A DNA stretch of 64,000 nt from Urechis unicinctus (Eukaryota; Annelida; Polychaeta; Xenopneusta; Urechidae), in contig CM067346.1 in the NCBI GenBank assembly GCA_034190875.2, positions 8,958,883 to 9,022,882 on the forward strand. Direction: 5' to 3'. Positions 1-15,976 of this stretch are shown piece after piece. The notes under the pieces are model-generated. The model was not told where the DNA came from. It made no database searches and saw only the letters and a program-made list of their open reading frames with translations. A program made the position numbers and the translations under genes. Within the stretch, counting starts at the first letter, position 1, and every line of letters starts with the position of its first letter.

Positions 1-960
<960 letters not shown>

Positions 961-3900
961 AATATATACATATATACATCCTTATCTATATATGTATAAA
1001 TATATGTTTATATTTGTTTATGGATATGATAGATATATACATGTTTATGCACATATTATACATATTTATATAGGTCTTTGGTATATAACAAGAGGTAAGA
1101 ATAGCGGTTAATGGAGGATCGATCTTTTGGTCATATATTGTTTCATTCATTGAATATATACTACTTAAATCACTTCAGATAGTACTTAAATTTATAAAGT
1201 CGCTCAAACGATTCCGACACACAGAGATAGCGAACGTTTGTACAAATGAGATCGGCACATGGGATGTCAAAGTCTCTAAAGTTACAGGTGCTTATGCAGG
1301 ATATGAACTCATCCTTCAGTAGAAACACATGGGCTGTATGCACAGGCACGAGCAAAGAGTGCCATTTCGTGTAGCTGCCTTTGCGGTTGTATATCATACA
1401 AGCTATTGGCCGCGGATTTGTTCCACTGCTTCTGCTATCAAGCGTTCTCAGGTTTAAGGCATAGGATTCCGACGTTGTGCGAAACCCGCATAAACCATGT
1501 GCCCCTACCATAATCTATGATTCCAGTATGCAGCCATGAAATGAATATAATTGTTATTTACATCATTTTGGTGTGTGTGTGTGATTGTTTAGATTAATAA
1601 TGTTTCTGTACATTTTGCTTACGAATGTAATATTATCATTATTATTATTATCATTATTGTAATGATTACCGAGTATAGCGAAAGCTAACACGGATTACTT
1701 TACCTCTGTTACCAGCCTGAACCTTCTTTGATAATCAAGGTGTGGTACCAGCACACATTTTAAGAACTATGGTTCGATGCATGCGAGATTTTAATCCCAT
1801 GCCAGTGAAATCCTACGCAATGTCATGCTTTCATTTAGTTATCATTTGCATTCTCAGGATCCTACAAGAGAGACTACTGATTAACTCTCAACCTCCATCA
1901 TCAAGGGTAGTAAGCGCAGGCACGTGTTAGTAGCAGATACAAACACAGCCTTGGATGACGAGTTTATGATGTGTAATACAATTCGCCATGACTGTGCTCA
2001 GTGACGAAATTTCAACTTTATATCCAATGCATAATGTATCCTTACGCCCCAACAAATCAAGATGGAAATCATCTAGTATCGGATTGTTACTCACGCTCAG
2101 TGCAATGTTGTAGGTTGGCTTGAGTTAATGAGAATGCAATCCTTAATTCTTTAATTGGATTAGTTAATGTGTTTACTAGAAATTCTATCTTATCACAATA
2201 ACACAGCCTCTGTATGTACTGAATGTATTATTTGTGCTCACAATAACAATCGCATTTGAGCGTACCTTGACTCCAAATAATCTTTCAAAATAGTCATCTT
2301 TACGCAGTTGCTATGGCCAAGACCTTACAACACATGGATGTGGAGCTTTTGATGTAAAAATATTCATCATTGTATTGCTCAGAATTTCATTTAAGCGCCC
2401 TTGTACGATAATCTTTTACCAAGCTTCAAACCATATAAAATGGAGACATAAACAGTCACTAGATATCTTCAATGAAATATTACATAATAATATTTTGTAG
2501 ATGTCATCTTTTCTACTCACAATTTTGTTCACTTTAAGCTCGATGCTTAACACAATTCACGCGAACTCTCACGTACAAACGATGATTGTAGCCACATTCA
2601 AACTATTTACATCATACTCTGATAGCATCTACAGCCTAGACAATTCAATATCATCAACCTATTTACATGAATCTTGAGTATCCACGGTTGATTTAATAAG
2701 ATTAGCATCATTGCCATTCACATTTTGATCATATCTTATCATTATTTCGTCGATTGAGCTGTAGTTGGCACAAAGCTGATAAAAATCATTACACGCTTAG
2801 AAAAAGCTAAGAAGGCCAAGTTAGTCGCTATATATATATATATACATATTCGTCCTTTGATGAAGATATATACTAATGAACGGCCTATTCGGTCGCACCG
2901 TTCTTCTCAGAGGTACATCAAGACAAAATAATATTCACATTATATAACACGTCTAAGAGACAACCGTGGCGACAGTCACCTGGTCGATACCTCCCTCAAC
3001 AGCAGAATGATTTTATTAGGTTACTTGGTGCAAGTAAATTCGGAAATAAATTTAATATCTAAAAGGGCACATTTCATTTGTGGAGACTAGATTTTCTTCT
3101 GTCGTTTTGCGACATTGTCTGAGTAATACGGGGCTTTGAGCCTCCCTACGGCTATTCCACCTTAATCCTCACTCCATGCATTATCCCCGGAAGCCTAACC
3201 CGTCCTTAACGGATTTTTAAACCAGTATGATCTCAGCATGCGTCGTTGATCTTTGTTAAAATGCATAGAAAACAGACCCATATACATAGAGACAAAGGGA
3301 CATGATTAGGGATAAGAGTACAAACAGCCAGGCTGAGTTGTGTTTAGGTCAGCGAATATACTGTTAAGCCATATCAGGTCGTATACAGACACCGGAAGCC
3401 GACGGCTTAGCTGATAATCACTACCATGCGGGCGCACCTTCCAAGAGATGCAGCCAATACCATGCAGCATTCACTGTTTTGACAATCGATGTGGGCCGTT
3501 AACACACGAAATGACAATCCAATGGTTTGCCGTAACCATTCCACATACAAGAAGAAGTTGAGCCCAATCAAGCATATATTTGAACCAATGTTCACTGATT
3601 TACTACAGTCTGGCTCACCACAATATACGATGTATGTCAAGCAGCTTAATCGACAACGGCAATGCTTAATCCGTCCCACGTGATTGATGTCGAGTTCAAA
3701 TTTATCATGCACAGCGCGCTATTAGCCCCAGAAAATTATTTGATGATACAATATGTAGAATGTGGACCAATGATGATGGGAAAGTATACATTGAAAAGTT
3801 GTTCGTTAGTTTTGCTTGCATAACTTATTCGCGAAGTAATGGATTGATATATACAGCTCTATAAGCAATCCAAGCGTAAAGTTACATGAACAATGCTGAA

Positions 3901-5317
3901 ATGATCTGCTACCGAGCGGTTACACCCTGAATACCAATTACGCTGTTTCATCGATCAGTTGCAGCGCTTTCTCTCAATATCTTTAATTCATATTTGCCTA
4001 GGCTGACAGGCTAATAATACATGTTTATCCACCACCTCTATAATGGTATTATTTTATGGAACAGTTCATACCTGCGGACCTCAACTTACCCACTGTGTTT
4101 AGCGTGGAGTAGATACAAAACATTTGCTGCATATTGGAAAATCTTTAATGTTGTGCATAGATTTGAAAAGTGATTCCAAGGCACTTTCACAGTACAGATT
4201 ATAAACAGATAGGGGATAATCATTAATGGCTTACATTCTTTGATTTATTTGGTTGGTTCCTAACCTGGCGCTTTATGCAATATTTTGATGCATTTTATGT
4301 TTTATGATAACAGTAGCTATTACATACTGGTGATTAAGGTTTTGATCTGACCAGTCATTGTAAATTATATTGGCCTTGCCTCTGTCATTTCATACCTAGT
4401 TGCTAGTTTGTGCATAGTACAAGGGCTTTATTGGGCGATCACAGCCAATTGCAAACTCGTTTTAAATTCGGTGTAACGCTGTAAGTTTTCTTATTGCAAC
4501 CTCGACAATATGATAGTAAAATTGCGATCCTATTTGTCCAGAAACGCTTCCAAATGCCATCACTTTATGAAATAACGAGCAGGATGCCCAATGTTTCCCT
4601 GCGAATAAAAGACATGGCACCGGAATTTCCCATTTTTAACCTGCTGTAATTCCCGTCATTCTCATACTTTAATACACGTCGTTACTACTCAATAAGTCCC
4701 GTCGCGACCCTGTCGTGATACCCGCCGTGTACATTTTTGTATGTCGTGTAAGTAACGACAATGAAAACGTTTTCGCTCTGAACCATGCGGCACAGTTGAC
4801 AATGTCCGTGCAATGCACAACGAATATTACTTCTCTCATCTAAAATGTACACGATGCGGCGCGGTTAACTATTGAAAGATGCAGCTAGTTTGACCCCATG
4901 CTGCCCCCTTGCGACCTCAGATGGCCTTGTATGTCAATTTCACGCTCCTGAAAAATGGGGTGTGGGTTGTAAATAAGTACTAATCTGTACAAGATGAGTA
5001 TTGTCCATATCGTTCATATCACGTTACATAAATGTAATCGCATATCCGGCGATCCCCGGAAAGATCCAATATTTAGATGCGAGTCTTTGACGAATAGCGA
5101 TTTTGACGATAGGCTAATGCTGTAATGGTGCCGCCATCAGTAGATAGTGAGGGGCATAATACCCTCGCGACAGGCAATTGTGACCGCTTCGCGTTTTTAT
5201 TGGCCTTGAAATTTTGAGTTAAATGCTCAATATACATATTAAGAAAATTCCACGCCTATTTGACTAAATGCCATGAAACGCCGAGATATAAAGTATGATA
5301 GAGCGAGCGCGGGTGAG
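961..5317. other. Non-coding apart from the repeat block at 3617-4620
   Basis: Short open frames (for example 1170-1511 on minus) lack splice context or known motifs. A minor TA run lies at about 2827-2850. Confidence 0.55.
3617..4620. repeat. Dispersed repeat block (pair with 15977-16830)
   Basis: Shares 'gattgatgtcgagttca' (3682 and 16030), 'aattatttgatgat' (3733 and 16122), 'ttttgatctgacc' (4340 and 16554) and 'cttgcctctgtcatttcatacc' (4375 and 16591) in order with the partner block. Non-coding as far as can be seen. Confidence 0.7.
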
Positions 5318-5366
5318 AGATAGAGGGATGATAGAAAGAGGTAGATAGATAGAGAGAGTGGTGGAT

Positions 5367-5444
<78 letters not shown>
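5318..5444. repeat. GATA/GA microsatellite
   Basis: Impure GATAGA repeats lead into an uninterrupted AG array of about 75 bp (5370-5444). Confidence 0.97.
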
Positions 5445-5446
<2 letters not shown>

Positions 5447-5463
5447 TTAATGCTCTTGGTGCA

Positions 5464-5838
5464 ATGAAATGTTCCAACGACAAAGCGATAAGAGCTTGGG
5501 GTGTCAAAATCAAGGTAGACATTCGTTGCTTTTGTTATAAAACAGCGGTACTTTGCTTGTCAGCGACTGGAACACTGAAATATAGCAAAACTGAGGGTGC
5601 GGCGCTAGTTTTTTTCTACGAACACGAAAAGGTTCTTGAATCGATTGTAACTGTGACTCTTGCTGTCACTATTCACCCCCGACCAGAGGCAGGACATCGA
5701 TTCGTCCAATCACCCACGGACTATGGCCTTCTAAAGCCCCAGGCGGTACAACTAAAGAATATAGGCACGGAAGCAGCGATTACTCTCGTTGACATTTTTC
5801 ACCCTTTGCAACTCCGGAAAAGGATTGGAGCGACTTAG
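5464..5838 (+). other. 124-codon open frame next to a GA microsatellite, doubtful
   Basis: The frame begins 20 bp after the GA array and ends with TAG at 5836-5838. Its composition is less skewed than most open frames here (for example TLAVTIHPRPEAGHRFVQSP), but no domain or splice structure is recognised. Confidence 0.15.
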
Positions 5839-7556
5839 GAACTTATATTAAGGAGAATTGCATGAATGTAGTGTTTAAACAACTCTTGTCATGTTCTCCA
5901 ACAATTATCAATGGTTTGAGTTTTAATAGGTACGGATATCACATTGCACAATGCTCATCTTGACACCAGGGACTAAATACTTTTCCGATTAAAAAGCTTA
6001 GCGAAACTAACGCTATGTGTATCGATCACGAGAGCAACCTAAGGCTATAACTATAAGATATTTAAGACGGAAATTCAGATTTTCCAGGATGACAATGGTA
6101 ACAATGTCGAAGCAAAAACAAACACATCCCATATTTATCGTCAAGACATGGAGACGATGTACAATCTCGCACAGTTGACCTGAGCCCCATAAGATCACTT
6201 TTTTTTGGGGGGGGGGGGGTGCGGCGGCACTTTAAGGATACATAATCAACTCTAGCTGGTTTCCTTACTTTTAATTACTTTAATGAGGTCAACTAGTGTA
6301 TTAAATTTTCATTACTCTTGTGGAGAAACTCGTATTTGCCAATAAAACCTCAGGCTACCCGCACACTAAATATTTGCCATGGCGAGATCAAATCTGAAGC
6401 AGCTTCATTGACTTAGTGTTATCAATGGTATCGACATTGTCATGAGCAGAATAGCCTCGCTAGTATTGCTACCATGGGTGCTATGTGGTGATACTTTTGT
6501 GCAATCTCAAATGGTCCTGAACGCAATATAATCAGCCGCGTCGTTTTTGCTAGGCACGGTGTCATTGATGGCGTTAATGGAACTAAATTAAATAAAACTA
6601 TTGCGGCTCGATGTTGTGATATATCGAATATAAGCATGACACGTCTTTCGGTGATACGTAAAACAATAGAGTGTGATGACCTGATAATGATACACAATCT
6701 TACCAATTGCATTATGGGTTATTGAACATATTCGTAAGAAACGTAGAAATTGGAATATCTTCATGATCATAAAAGGGCAAATGGCTTTATTCAGCACGAC
6801 TCTAACAAACATACAGATACGACATCCTTTCACTGATGGTTGTTTTACACATCCACTGATCTTCTCGATAACAATTTGTACTTACGGTGTATTGTCACAG
6901 CAATACGCAGTTATGTTTGATAAATCTTTGCATAGCGGAAGCATTAACACAAAACTCATAGACAAAACAAAACGACTAACCGGGTCTGCGCATGTGATTT
7001 AAGAGCCATGCGTGTCTTGCCGTTTTGCAGCATGTCGCGGCAATGACCTGCTTTACTGCATTTGCTAGTACCACACGAGAAACATTTACATAAGATCCCT
7101 GTGATGTATCTTGTTTAAGTGCTAGTGACGTTTTTCCTTTTATAACCATGGATGATGAACGGGAGGAAATATGTTATAGCTGACCATCAAACTTCTGTAA
7201 CAATAGAAGGAATTTCAAATACACTAGATATACTTGCAACCACATACTATGATACGCGGGCGATAAAAGTTCAGACACAATGTATGTCAAAGTTATTGCT
7301 CTGTATGTATCGCCGTCATATCATGGTTATTGTTATGTGGCATATAAATAAAAACACATCAAATAGTTACCTCAGTACTATGTTTCTGTAGGTTATGATC
7401 TCTGTCAGTTCGTCGTATGTGTAATTTTTTGGTGCTGATATGAAAGCACAAGTAGAAGACTGTACATTGATAAGTCGTATTCAGGAACAGCATTTAGAGA
7501 TCTCACAGTTCTTGTGCATCAAATGCAGAGGAAGCAAACAAATCTACGTTGCATCA

Positions 7557-7559
<3 letters not shown>
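5839..7559. other. Non-coding apart from the repeat block at 6690-7120
   Basis: Contains a T8-G13 run at 6199-6219. No gene recognised. Confidence 0.55.
6690..7120. repeat. Dispersed repeat block (pair with 33660-34030)
   Basis: Colinear with 33660-34030: 'ggatatcttcatgat' type start, 'ttacacatccactgatc', 'gtcacagca.tacgcagttatg', 'ggaagcattaac.caaaac' and 'tgacctgctttactac'. No conserved reading frame was noted. Confidence 0.75.
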
Positions 7560-7625
<66 letters not shown>

Positions 7626-7827
7626 TATACATATATATATATATGCATGTATATATATCAATATATATATATGTTTTTATGTATATATACATATTTAAAT
7701 ATATTATATATATATATATATCTACATATATATATATACATATATATGCATATATATATATATCATATATATATTATCTATATATATGTATATGTACATT
7801 ATATATATATGTATTTATATATATACA

Positions 7828-7882
<55 letters not shown>

Positions 7883-7943
7883 CTATATATATATATATAT
7901 ATTATATATATATAATATATAGATATATATATATATATATATC
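7560..7943. repeat. Compound TA microsatellite
   Basis: TA repeats interspersed with CATA, TGTA and TTTA variants. Confidence 0.97.
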
Positions 7944-9434
7944 CATGTAAGCATAGCCTCAAAGTACCGCTGTTGTTGTGTCATAGTCGACCTATATTAA
8001 TATGCCAGGTCTTATTCAGCCCTCAGAGGCGTGACATGTCATCGTAAGTAAAGCACAATTGACATGGTAATCATACGTATGATATGACTATAAGCAAATC
8101 ACTCGGGACGACATTGGTTACGTGATGAAGTAGCCAACGACATTTCTGTCTGATTTATATGCGCGTTAAAATAGTGGATAAGCCCCTATGGTGTGGATAT
8201 TTTTGACGGCGACGATTATTTGTTTGTTTTAGGTTCATTTAATAACACAAAACTAAAGAATTACGCCACATTCCGTCCACCTACGCCAACGTACGTTTCC
8301 AATAACAACAGAGATATCACCGTGCATTGCGCATCGTGGTTTTCTGAAGTGAATTAACCCACGAACCAGGAGCAGGACTTCAATGACGAAGTTATTCAAT
8401 AATAAAACGTCAATGATTTCTTCACGAACAATATAAGTCCTAATGACCGTTATCGATGTAATATATATTGTATAATTTAATATATGCTATTCATAACCCT
8501 TATGACTTCTTGCATCGTCATTATTAAGCAAGTCGGTTTTCGGCAGCCTAATGGTTTCGTTCATATGGTTGGAAAAAGGACAGTATTTGTAGATAGCCAG
8601 CAATCAGAAACGTTTGCATGTACAGTTTTGTTTCCGGTCATTTTTTATATATGTTACGATATAGTTATATTGAAAACCTTGTTTTTCTAGCTTGCAAGGT
8701 AAGCCTAAAACACCGAGCTATTAAGATGGCTAACATTTATTTGCAATGCATAGGTCTATAAATATATTTCAAATAAACCGGTCTCTCGATGTATTGTAGT
8801 ACCCAATAGAAACCAATGGGGCGTTTTAAGTGCCAAATTGGTGAACCAAATATTGCCGTTATTGAATATGTATCAACAAACAGCCAGGTGTTGGAGTCAT
8901 TTGGTTGTTCACCATATACCATAATTAGCATAAGGATATATGTACATCACTTAAAGCATGAGCCATTCAGTTGGCCTAATGAAGCATAACCTAATGAATA
9001 AAATATAAGGTCGCCGAAAATAAAAACTTCAAGGCTTTATAGCGCGTCTTCACATAACAGTTCTTGGCTTGTTTATCGCTTGAGTTCAGCTTTATGCTAT
9101 CCATTGATTCTAAATGCCTTGACTAGAAATGATTGCCCCGAAACAAAACAAAAAATCCTATTTCTGACCAAGGTGTGCAAATGATTATGCTTCGGTGTTA
9201 GGTAGCCGTATAAGAAACATAATTTTCCTCGTTTTCATCTGCCTTTAAATACAAACCTGAGTATTGTGCGTACGAGCCGCGACGAAGCTCCTACCTTTTA
9301 TGCAGGATAATGACAATTATATGTTCACATCGAAAAAAAACTTTCAGTGGTAGCTTTAACTTTCGTTTTGAACTGACTGTTGTTATAGATGCGATAATGA
9401 CACGTGGCTCATTTTGGTACTGATGTTAGCATTC
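7944..9434. other. Non-coding flank left of the transposon
   Basis: No coding or repeat feature recognised. Confidence 0.5.
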
Positions 9435-9466
9435 CGACAACGCCACTATTGGGGGTTCTTAATATT
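9435..9466 (+). repeat. Left terminal inverted repeat of the transposon
   Basis: The 32-bp sequence pairs with the inverse of 11812-11840, with a 3-bp insertion and one mismatch (TTCTTAATATT against TTCTCAATATT). A further shared AGAACGAGGC lies about 25-40 bp inward on both sides. Confidence 0.85.
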
Positions 9467-9558
9467 GCCTCATGAATAATGCAGCGATATCGAGAACGAG
9501 GCTAGTAAGGGCTATCAGCAGCCCTCGAGTCGCCGCTCATGTAAACAACACGGCGAAG

Positions 9559-10546
9559 ATGGCGAGTAAGCGTGATTTGTCTCTCGTTCCCCTCTCATCG
9601 TTCGGGTTTGTCGAAACCTATTTATCAAAAACAAGAAACATCGCAAAAGCCATGAAATATTTTGATGAGGAATACGTCCGCGGCATAACAGGTAATTTTA
9701 TCAATACATATACCTGCATGGACGGCGACCGTTTGGCATCTGGGCGCTTGCCGGTGGCGTTGATAGAGTTGTTTGGAGGTGTGTTTAAGTAGATGATCGC
9801 TTTTCACTCAGGATGGATAACGCATGATAGATGTTTATTTGATCATGTTTATTTCTCCAGTGGAAAAGCTTGTCAGTAACTGCTGTGTCATCAAGGGAAG
9901 ATGCCACAGATCCCAGAAGAATAATGAAGATGCCCACTCAATAGAGGTATGACATCTCGACATGAATACATACGTCTTGCTTGCATGGTTATTGTGGCCC
10001 ATAAATGCATGTGGTTACTGTCTCTTAGCATGAGGAAAAAACTCGACTACATGGTAGTGGTCAAAATTTTTATACATTTTGTATTGATATAAACTGAAGA
10101 TAAGGAGAAAAGACGCTGCTGTAGAATTGTTTTTTAGTACGCATGAAGACATGATGATTCACACTTATATAATCCTCACTAATATTTCCTGATTATACAA
10201 CCATTAAGATGCTAATCTGGCATGCTTTTCCATTTCTGGCAGAGCTAAGAACGTATCCACTGCATCGCCCCGATAGTGACAATAAAATCCACACCGTGTG
10301 GTTGGTAGTGCATGGATAAAATTAAGAGGTGAAATGTTTCTCTATGAATTAACTCAAAAACAAGTCAATCAATATGAAATCTTAGAAATAATCATTGAAT
10401 GCAATTGATATTCCCAAGTGGTCAGTGTGGGCATATTGGTGGTGTGCTCTACCAGATGGCGAAGTTCAAGTCCAGGGGATTCAAAGTCATTCCAGAAGAT
10501 TTGGCCAAAACTTCACTACCCCAGACCTGGCACCGGCTAAATCTGA
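9559..10546 (+). pseudogene. SWIM-domain, YqaJ-type transposon protein, N-terminal part only
   Basis: Exon 1 is 9559-9691 (AAGATGG start, donor ACAG/GTAATT) and encodes MASKRDLSLVPL...MKYFDEEYVRGI. Exon 2 is 9861-9946 (acceptor TTTCTCCAG, donor GAG/GTATGA) and encodes VIKGRCHRSQKNNEDAHSI. The phases join (1 then 0). An exon-3-like segment from about 10426 reads CGHIGGVLYQM followed by IPEDLAKTSLPQTWHR. 'KG(K/R)CxxSxKKNE..H', 'CGHI..LLY' and 'C(T)SLPQxWH' are recurrent in eukaryotic SWIM-zinc-finger proteins that carry a YqaJ nuclease. The first SWIM cysteine pair is not visible: the codons before CGHI read IFPSGQ, or belong to another exon. The YqaJ nuclease that should follow is missing, because minus-strand transposase sequence starts about 90 bp on. 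The 9472 ATG lies upstream in frame, but 9559 has the better context. Confidence 0.7.
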
Positions 10547-10633
10547 CTCCTAAGTCTTTAGTTTTAAGCCTAACCCTTAGACGACACAGAAACATAAACA
10601 ACTCATCAATGAGTTACATGCCTCTAGGCTTAC

Positions 10634-11715
<1,082 letters not shown>

Positions 11716-11811
11716 GTTTACAACTCGCTGCGGTCCGGCTAACGAGGTCGGAGGTCAACGGGGCTGCCCACCCATGGCCTCGTTCTGGCCGCGGAATGTG
11801 CGGCATGCATA

Positions 11812-11840
11812 AATATTGAGAACCCCCAATGGCGTTGTCG
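11812..11840 (-). repeat. Right terminal inverted repeat of the transposon
   Basis: The 29-bp sequence is the inverted match of the left terminal repeat. The THAP-coding exon begins about 100 bp inside it. Confidence 0.85.
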
Positions 11841-13079
11841 CTCTCACTTCGTGCCGGTTGCTTGATTCGTTAACACGATATCGGCAGTGCTGAACGATAA
11901 TCGGTAATGATCAATTAGCCAAAACCCATAGGGTCTGCTACGAATGAAAACTGTTAATATCAATCCACGTGAGCAACAATTCAATCACAACTAGAAACAT
12001 GTTCAAGCTTATATCATAGCAGTGCATTGCGTTCGGCAACGTATATTCAAATAAATGTCTCACAAAATATAACATAGGTCACACAAGGCAAATATTTGTC
12101 TGCGGTACTGTTCAAAGATTGCAATGTTGTACCATCTGGCACAATTGCGACGTATGGACATTTACGCACTGCTCTATTTTTACATCAAAATTTTCTGCAT
12201 TACTCTGATGATATATATACGGTTAGGGGGTATAACGATAGCAATGAAATACATATTTTGTTAACGCTTGTGAGTTGTAATGTCTGTAATTTACGCTATG
12301 TGTTTACGATCGTTGAAGACGTAGTATTGAAGGATATCGATAGGCAAAGGGATTTGATCGCGCTCGTTCAAATATGAAATGCTATCAACATGAGCTATTA
12401 GATATAGAGGATTTGATTGTTATCAATGTATCGTATCTTGAACATTAACCATCATGCACACCGAAAACATCTATTTATGCCCCTACTACTGGGCCACATC
12501 AATAGCAGACCGGTGCAATTGGTATAACAATATCTTTCTCATCTAAACAGCACTCGATGAATGCGTATCTTATCCACGATTCCGAGATCCAACAGTGTAT
12601 TACGTATTGTAGATATCTGAAACGAATCAATGAGAGAGATGAATCATAATGAACGAGTGGTATTGATAAAAGTGTACCTAATGAAGCTATAAAGGTATTG
12701 AAATGTCGATGACGTGTCTGGTAACGTTCGATATATGGGTATATATAAACATTCATGAGCAATGTGTTTGTCAACAATTAGTAGTTAATATGTAAGCAAT
12801 GCAAGAGGAAAATGACAGTGATTCCGAACCCAACAGTTGAAGATATAACTCATTTGGAGCTGCTGATGATGATGATACGCGTGACCACAAACATTTAATA
12901 TAATGACACCATTTGATGTTATTTGAGTATGGTTTAACAATTATACTGTTCAATTCCCTTGTTCAAATAATTGTTCATGATTTTATGAATTGTTCACACC
13001 TTAGGCTTGTGGTTATAGTGAGGTTAAGTGTCAAAAAATATATTATCTAGTGCTCTTTGTGCTTTGACTGGTACAAATG

Positions 13080-13530
13080 TGCGCAGTATTAATAATATAC
13101 ACAATGTCACGACACAGCAGCAACATTGATTCCCATATGGCTAGTTTCGCCTTTAGTATTATAACATTGCAAAAGAGCGCATAATATCAGGGTTAATAAA
13201 ACAACTGGTATTCGGGTCAAAACGTGGTTATTCGACCATGTAAGCACGGTTAGTGGCTTGCAATAGAAACTGCTTGGCACGATCGGTCGATTGGACGGCA
13301 GTACGCTGCATTAGTCGCGGCAAATTTGACCGTAGCTGCTGGTGTGCCACACATGATCCTCTGATAAAACTGGGTTTCTATGCTTTCCGTAGGATCCACT
13401 GCAATTAACTGGCAAAATATTCATGACCCCATTACTATCGTAGATAATTTTATTTTTGACTGCACAAGCATGTCAATATCAAAGTTTCTTAGTGAGTGTA
13501 CCAAATAACACTAGTCAATGATTGTATCTG
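13080..13530. repeat. Dispersed repeat block (pair with 21650-22075)
   Basis: Shares 'gcgcataata', 'tggttattcgacca', 'gaaactgct..acacgatc'-type sequence and 'actagtcaatg'/'ccagtcaatgg' in order with the partner. A short core with 'gctggacacgat' and 'attgcagca' also occurs at about 15700 and 26100, so this belongs to a family of at least four copies. Confidence 0.65.
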
Positions 13531-14689
13531 GTTAAAGCATTGTGACGAACAATATTCCTTGTAGATTATCGTTTGCTTGAGGAAACTGCACAAAAACTGG
13601 CCCAATTACTGACATTATTAATAATATTATTTCGTACTCATTAAGTATATACTTAACAAATTTGATATTTGCAGCGCACAAACCGTACCAAATGTCATTT
13701 TCGAATGCTTGTTCAACAATGACTATGTCAAGTAAAAAGGGTTGATCATTAAAATGTGATACCACACATAACAGTCCAGTTTTGTTACATTATCAATAAC
13801 AAACAATAGACATTAAGGCAAATATATCAAAGTCGGTTGAATAGTATTAGCAACGATATATAGTTTGGACTCATTTAGCAGAAGATACTTTTAACCATGA
13901 CTCAGTTATTCTAGAGAACTTGGCGTCTGAGTTTCTCACTTGTTAAATTCGCACAGTTGCATCACTAAGAGACATAACACGTGCACATTAGGAAGAAGTA
14001 ATTCCGTTTTATCAGCGTAGTGCGACACACAGGCGTTGATTTTTGAAATGTCATTCGGGTATATCCGCTTTCACCACAATATATCTCCTCGCATTACCAT
14101 CGGAGCAAGCAAACTATAGAACGTGGCTAATTTTTGTACCATGTACAACAGTCAAGCTGTGTTTTGCTATCAAATGTTCGGAACCAAAACATGATATTCA
14201 GTGCCTAAGGCTCTATGCCGGTATGTTGTTTCCACAACGGCAAATATATTTATTTCGCTATTTGTAGTATAAGCAACGATACATAATTTAACCCCTATTC
14301 AAAAGGGGATACTGTTAACGTAGTGTAGTATTGTTAAGCTTATTTAGAGGCTTAAAGGTGAATGAAACGCTCCAGCTATTTTGGACGGTCGCATACATTA
14401 CCTTACTTTTGCGCAGAAGAATACAACAAATATCTGGATAGGGTTGTTATGCTGCCTCAAAGAGTTATGAATATATATTAGCGATAGGTGCATGTAGTTG
14501 CGTCATTGGTCAAAAGGTCAGGGCTTATGCTAATACTAGACGAAGCAGGTTCAGAAACTCATGCATATCATACAGCTCATGCATAGGTGCTGCCAATTTC
14601 TCGCATCGTGTAATTATGCGAAAACAGTAAACATGTATATCTTTAACGCTAGATTAATTGACATCAGCGAAATAGATAAGCTTGTAGAG

Positions 14690-15890
14690 CTGAGTAGATT
14701 CCCATGACCGGACAGTTAACTTGCTACGCCTGCGCATGTCCCGGATCAATAGGTATAAATTAGGTTATCCTCCGACAAGGCACAATCTGCGCGTGATATA
14801 CCGATATCAATGTCAAGATATGCTGTCTATGTTTTCTTAAATATGCCCTTCTGCCGTCCAGGAACCATTGCAGCTTGATGATCGTTGCTACCTCCCAGTC
14901 TCGCGGTTTAGAACATGCAAGCTTCTTTATTGCATTACATTTGTCTTTATCACCCACGTAAGCCCACGTACATCGGATAAAATTAAATCCCTGTCACCGT
15001 AACTGGCATTTATTCAATCAATAAAGTGTTATCTTGTATATACCTGCCTTGACGATCGCGATAAATAATCATGTTATAACGGGTGCAATGCACAATAACC
15101 TGCATCTCTAAAGCACATTGCGAGCTGTTCTCCTGAGTTTGGTGTGCTGTCTACTAACATCTACCATTTTGAGCACGCAAATTTAACAAAAATGAAAAAA
15201 GATCCAGGCAAATATGTTTTAGCCACTGCATAATTAGGTTGCTTCGTACAGTTACTATGTGTTAAGCTCCACTGGGTTTTGTTATCGGTTTCAAATAATT
15301 GCATTGCTCCTACTGGCATGGCGACATCTAACACTTATAATAAAGGCTCGCTATTATTTCATCTCTGCATTTATTGACTAATTAATAGCACCCAAAAGTT
15401 CATAGACGGATACCAACTAATTACAACGAGCCAATTATTTCATTAATATGAATACCACGGGGAGGGCCAATTTCTATTAATACTAGCATACTGATGGTTT
15501 TCCATGTACATATGTACACATAAAATTCAAATATTACGCAGCTGCAACCCACTCGAGCCAAAATAGTCCTAGATTTATTAAATGAACTAAACCTATAGCA
15601 TTTACAACAATTAAAAAGAGCCACAAAATGCTTTAAATGTCTATTATCAAAGGTCACAGCCTGATAATTCAACGATATAATCATATTGTGGTTATTGCAG
15701 GCAGAAAAAATTCCTGGGCACGATCATTAAATTATATTGCAGCATACTGGATCAGGCATGCCAAGATTAATCATCGTTTATCAGTAGCCGCCGAGAATCC
15801 TTTAATCAACGTTGGTCACTAAGCTATGAGCTAGTGCAGGTGCAGGTAGTTTGACACAACCTTGCTCACATGACAGTCAGTTTCAAATTA
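14690..15890. repeat. Dispersed repeat block (pair with 25195-26235)
   Basis: Begins with 'cccatgaccggacag' (14701 and 25212), then 'ctccgacaag.cacaatctg', 'gatatacc.atatcaat', 'accgcataatta.gttgc' and finally 'aaccttgctcacatgaca'. Order and strand are kept between the copies. Confidence 0.7.
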
Positions 15891-15976
15891 TATGTGGAGG
15901 ATATCATCTAAGTGCATCAAACATGTCATGATTATTGGATGGGAATCTGACATAGAAAGATTGCAGAATGTCTTGA

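Noticed and set aside
7514..7962. Tyr-Ile repeat open frames on both strands
   Set aside because: TA microsatellite artefacts, as are those at 771-971, 10893-11173, 17879-18154, 18333-18650, 22947-23360, 28434-28761 and 45639-47062.
9430..9436. Target-site duplication of the transposon
   Set aside because: The flanks (TC on the left, CT on the right) do not match, so no duplication can be claimed.
10261..10310. Extra SWIM-gene exon suggested by a K-I-H-T-V-W reading
   Set aside because: Neighbouring codons are closed by stops and no splice sites fit, so it is probably chance.
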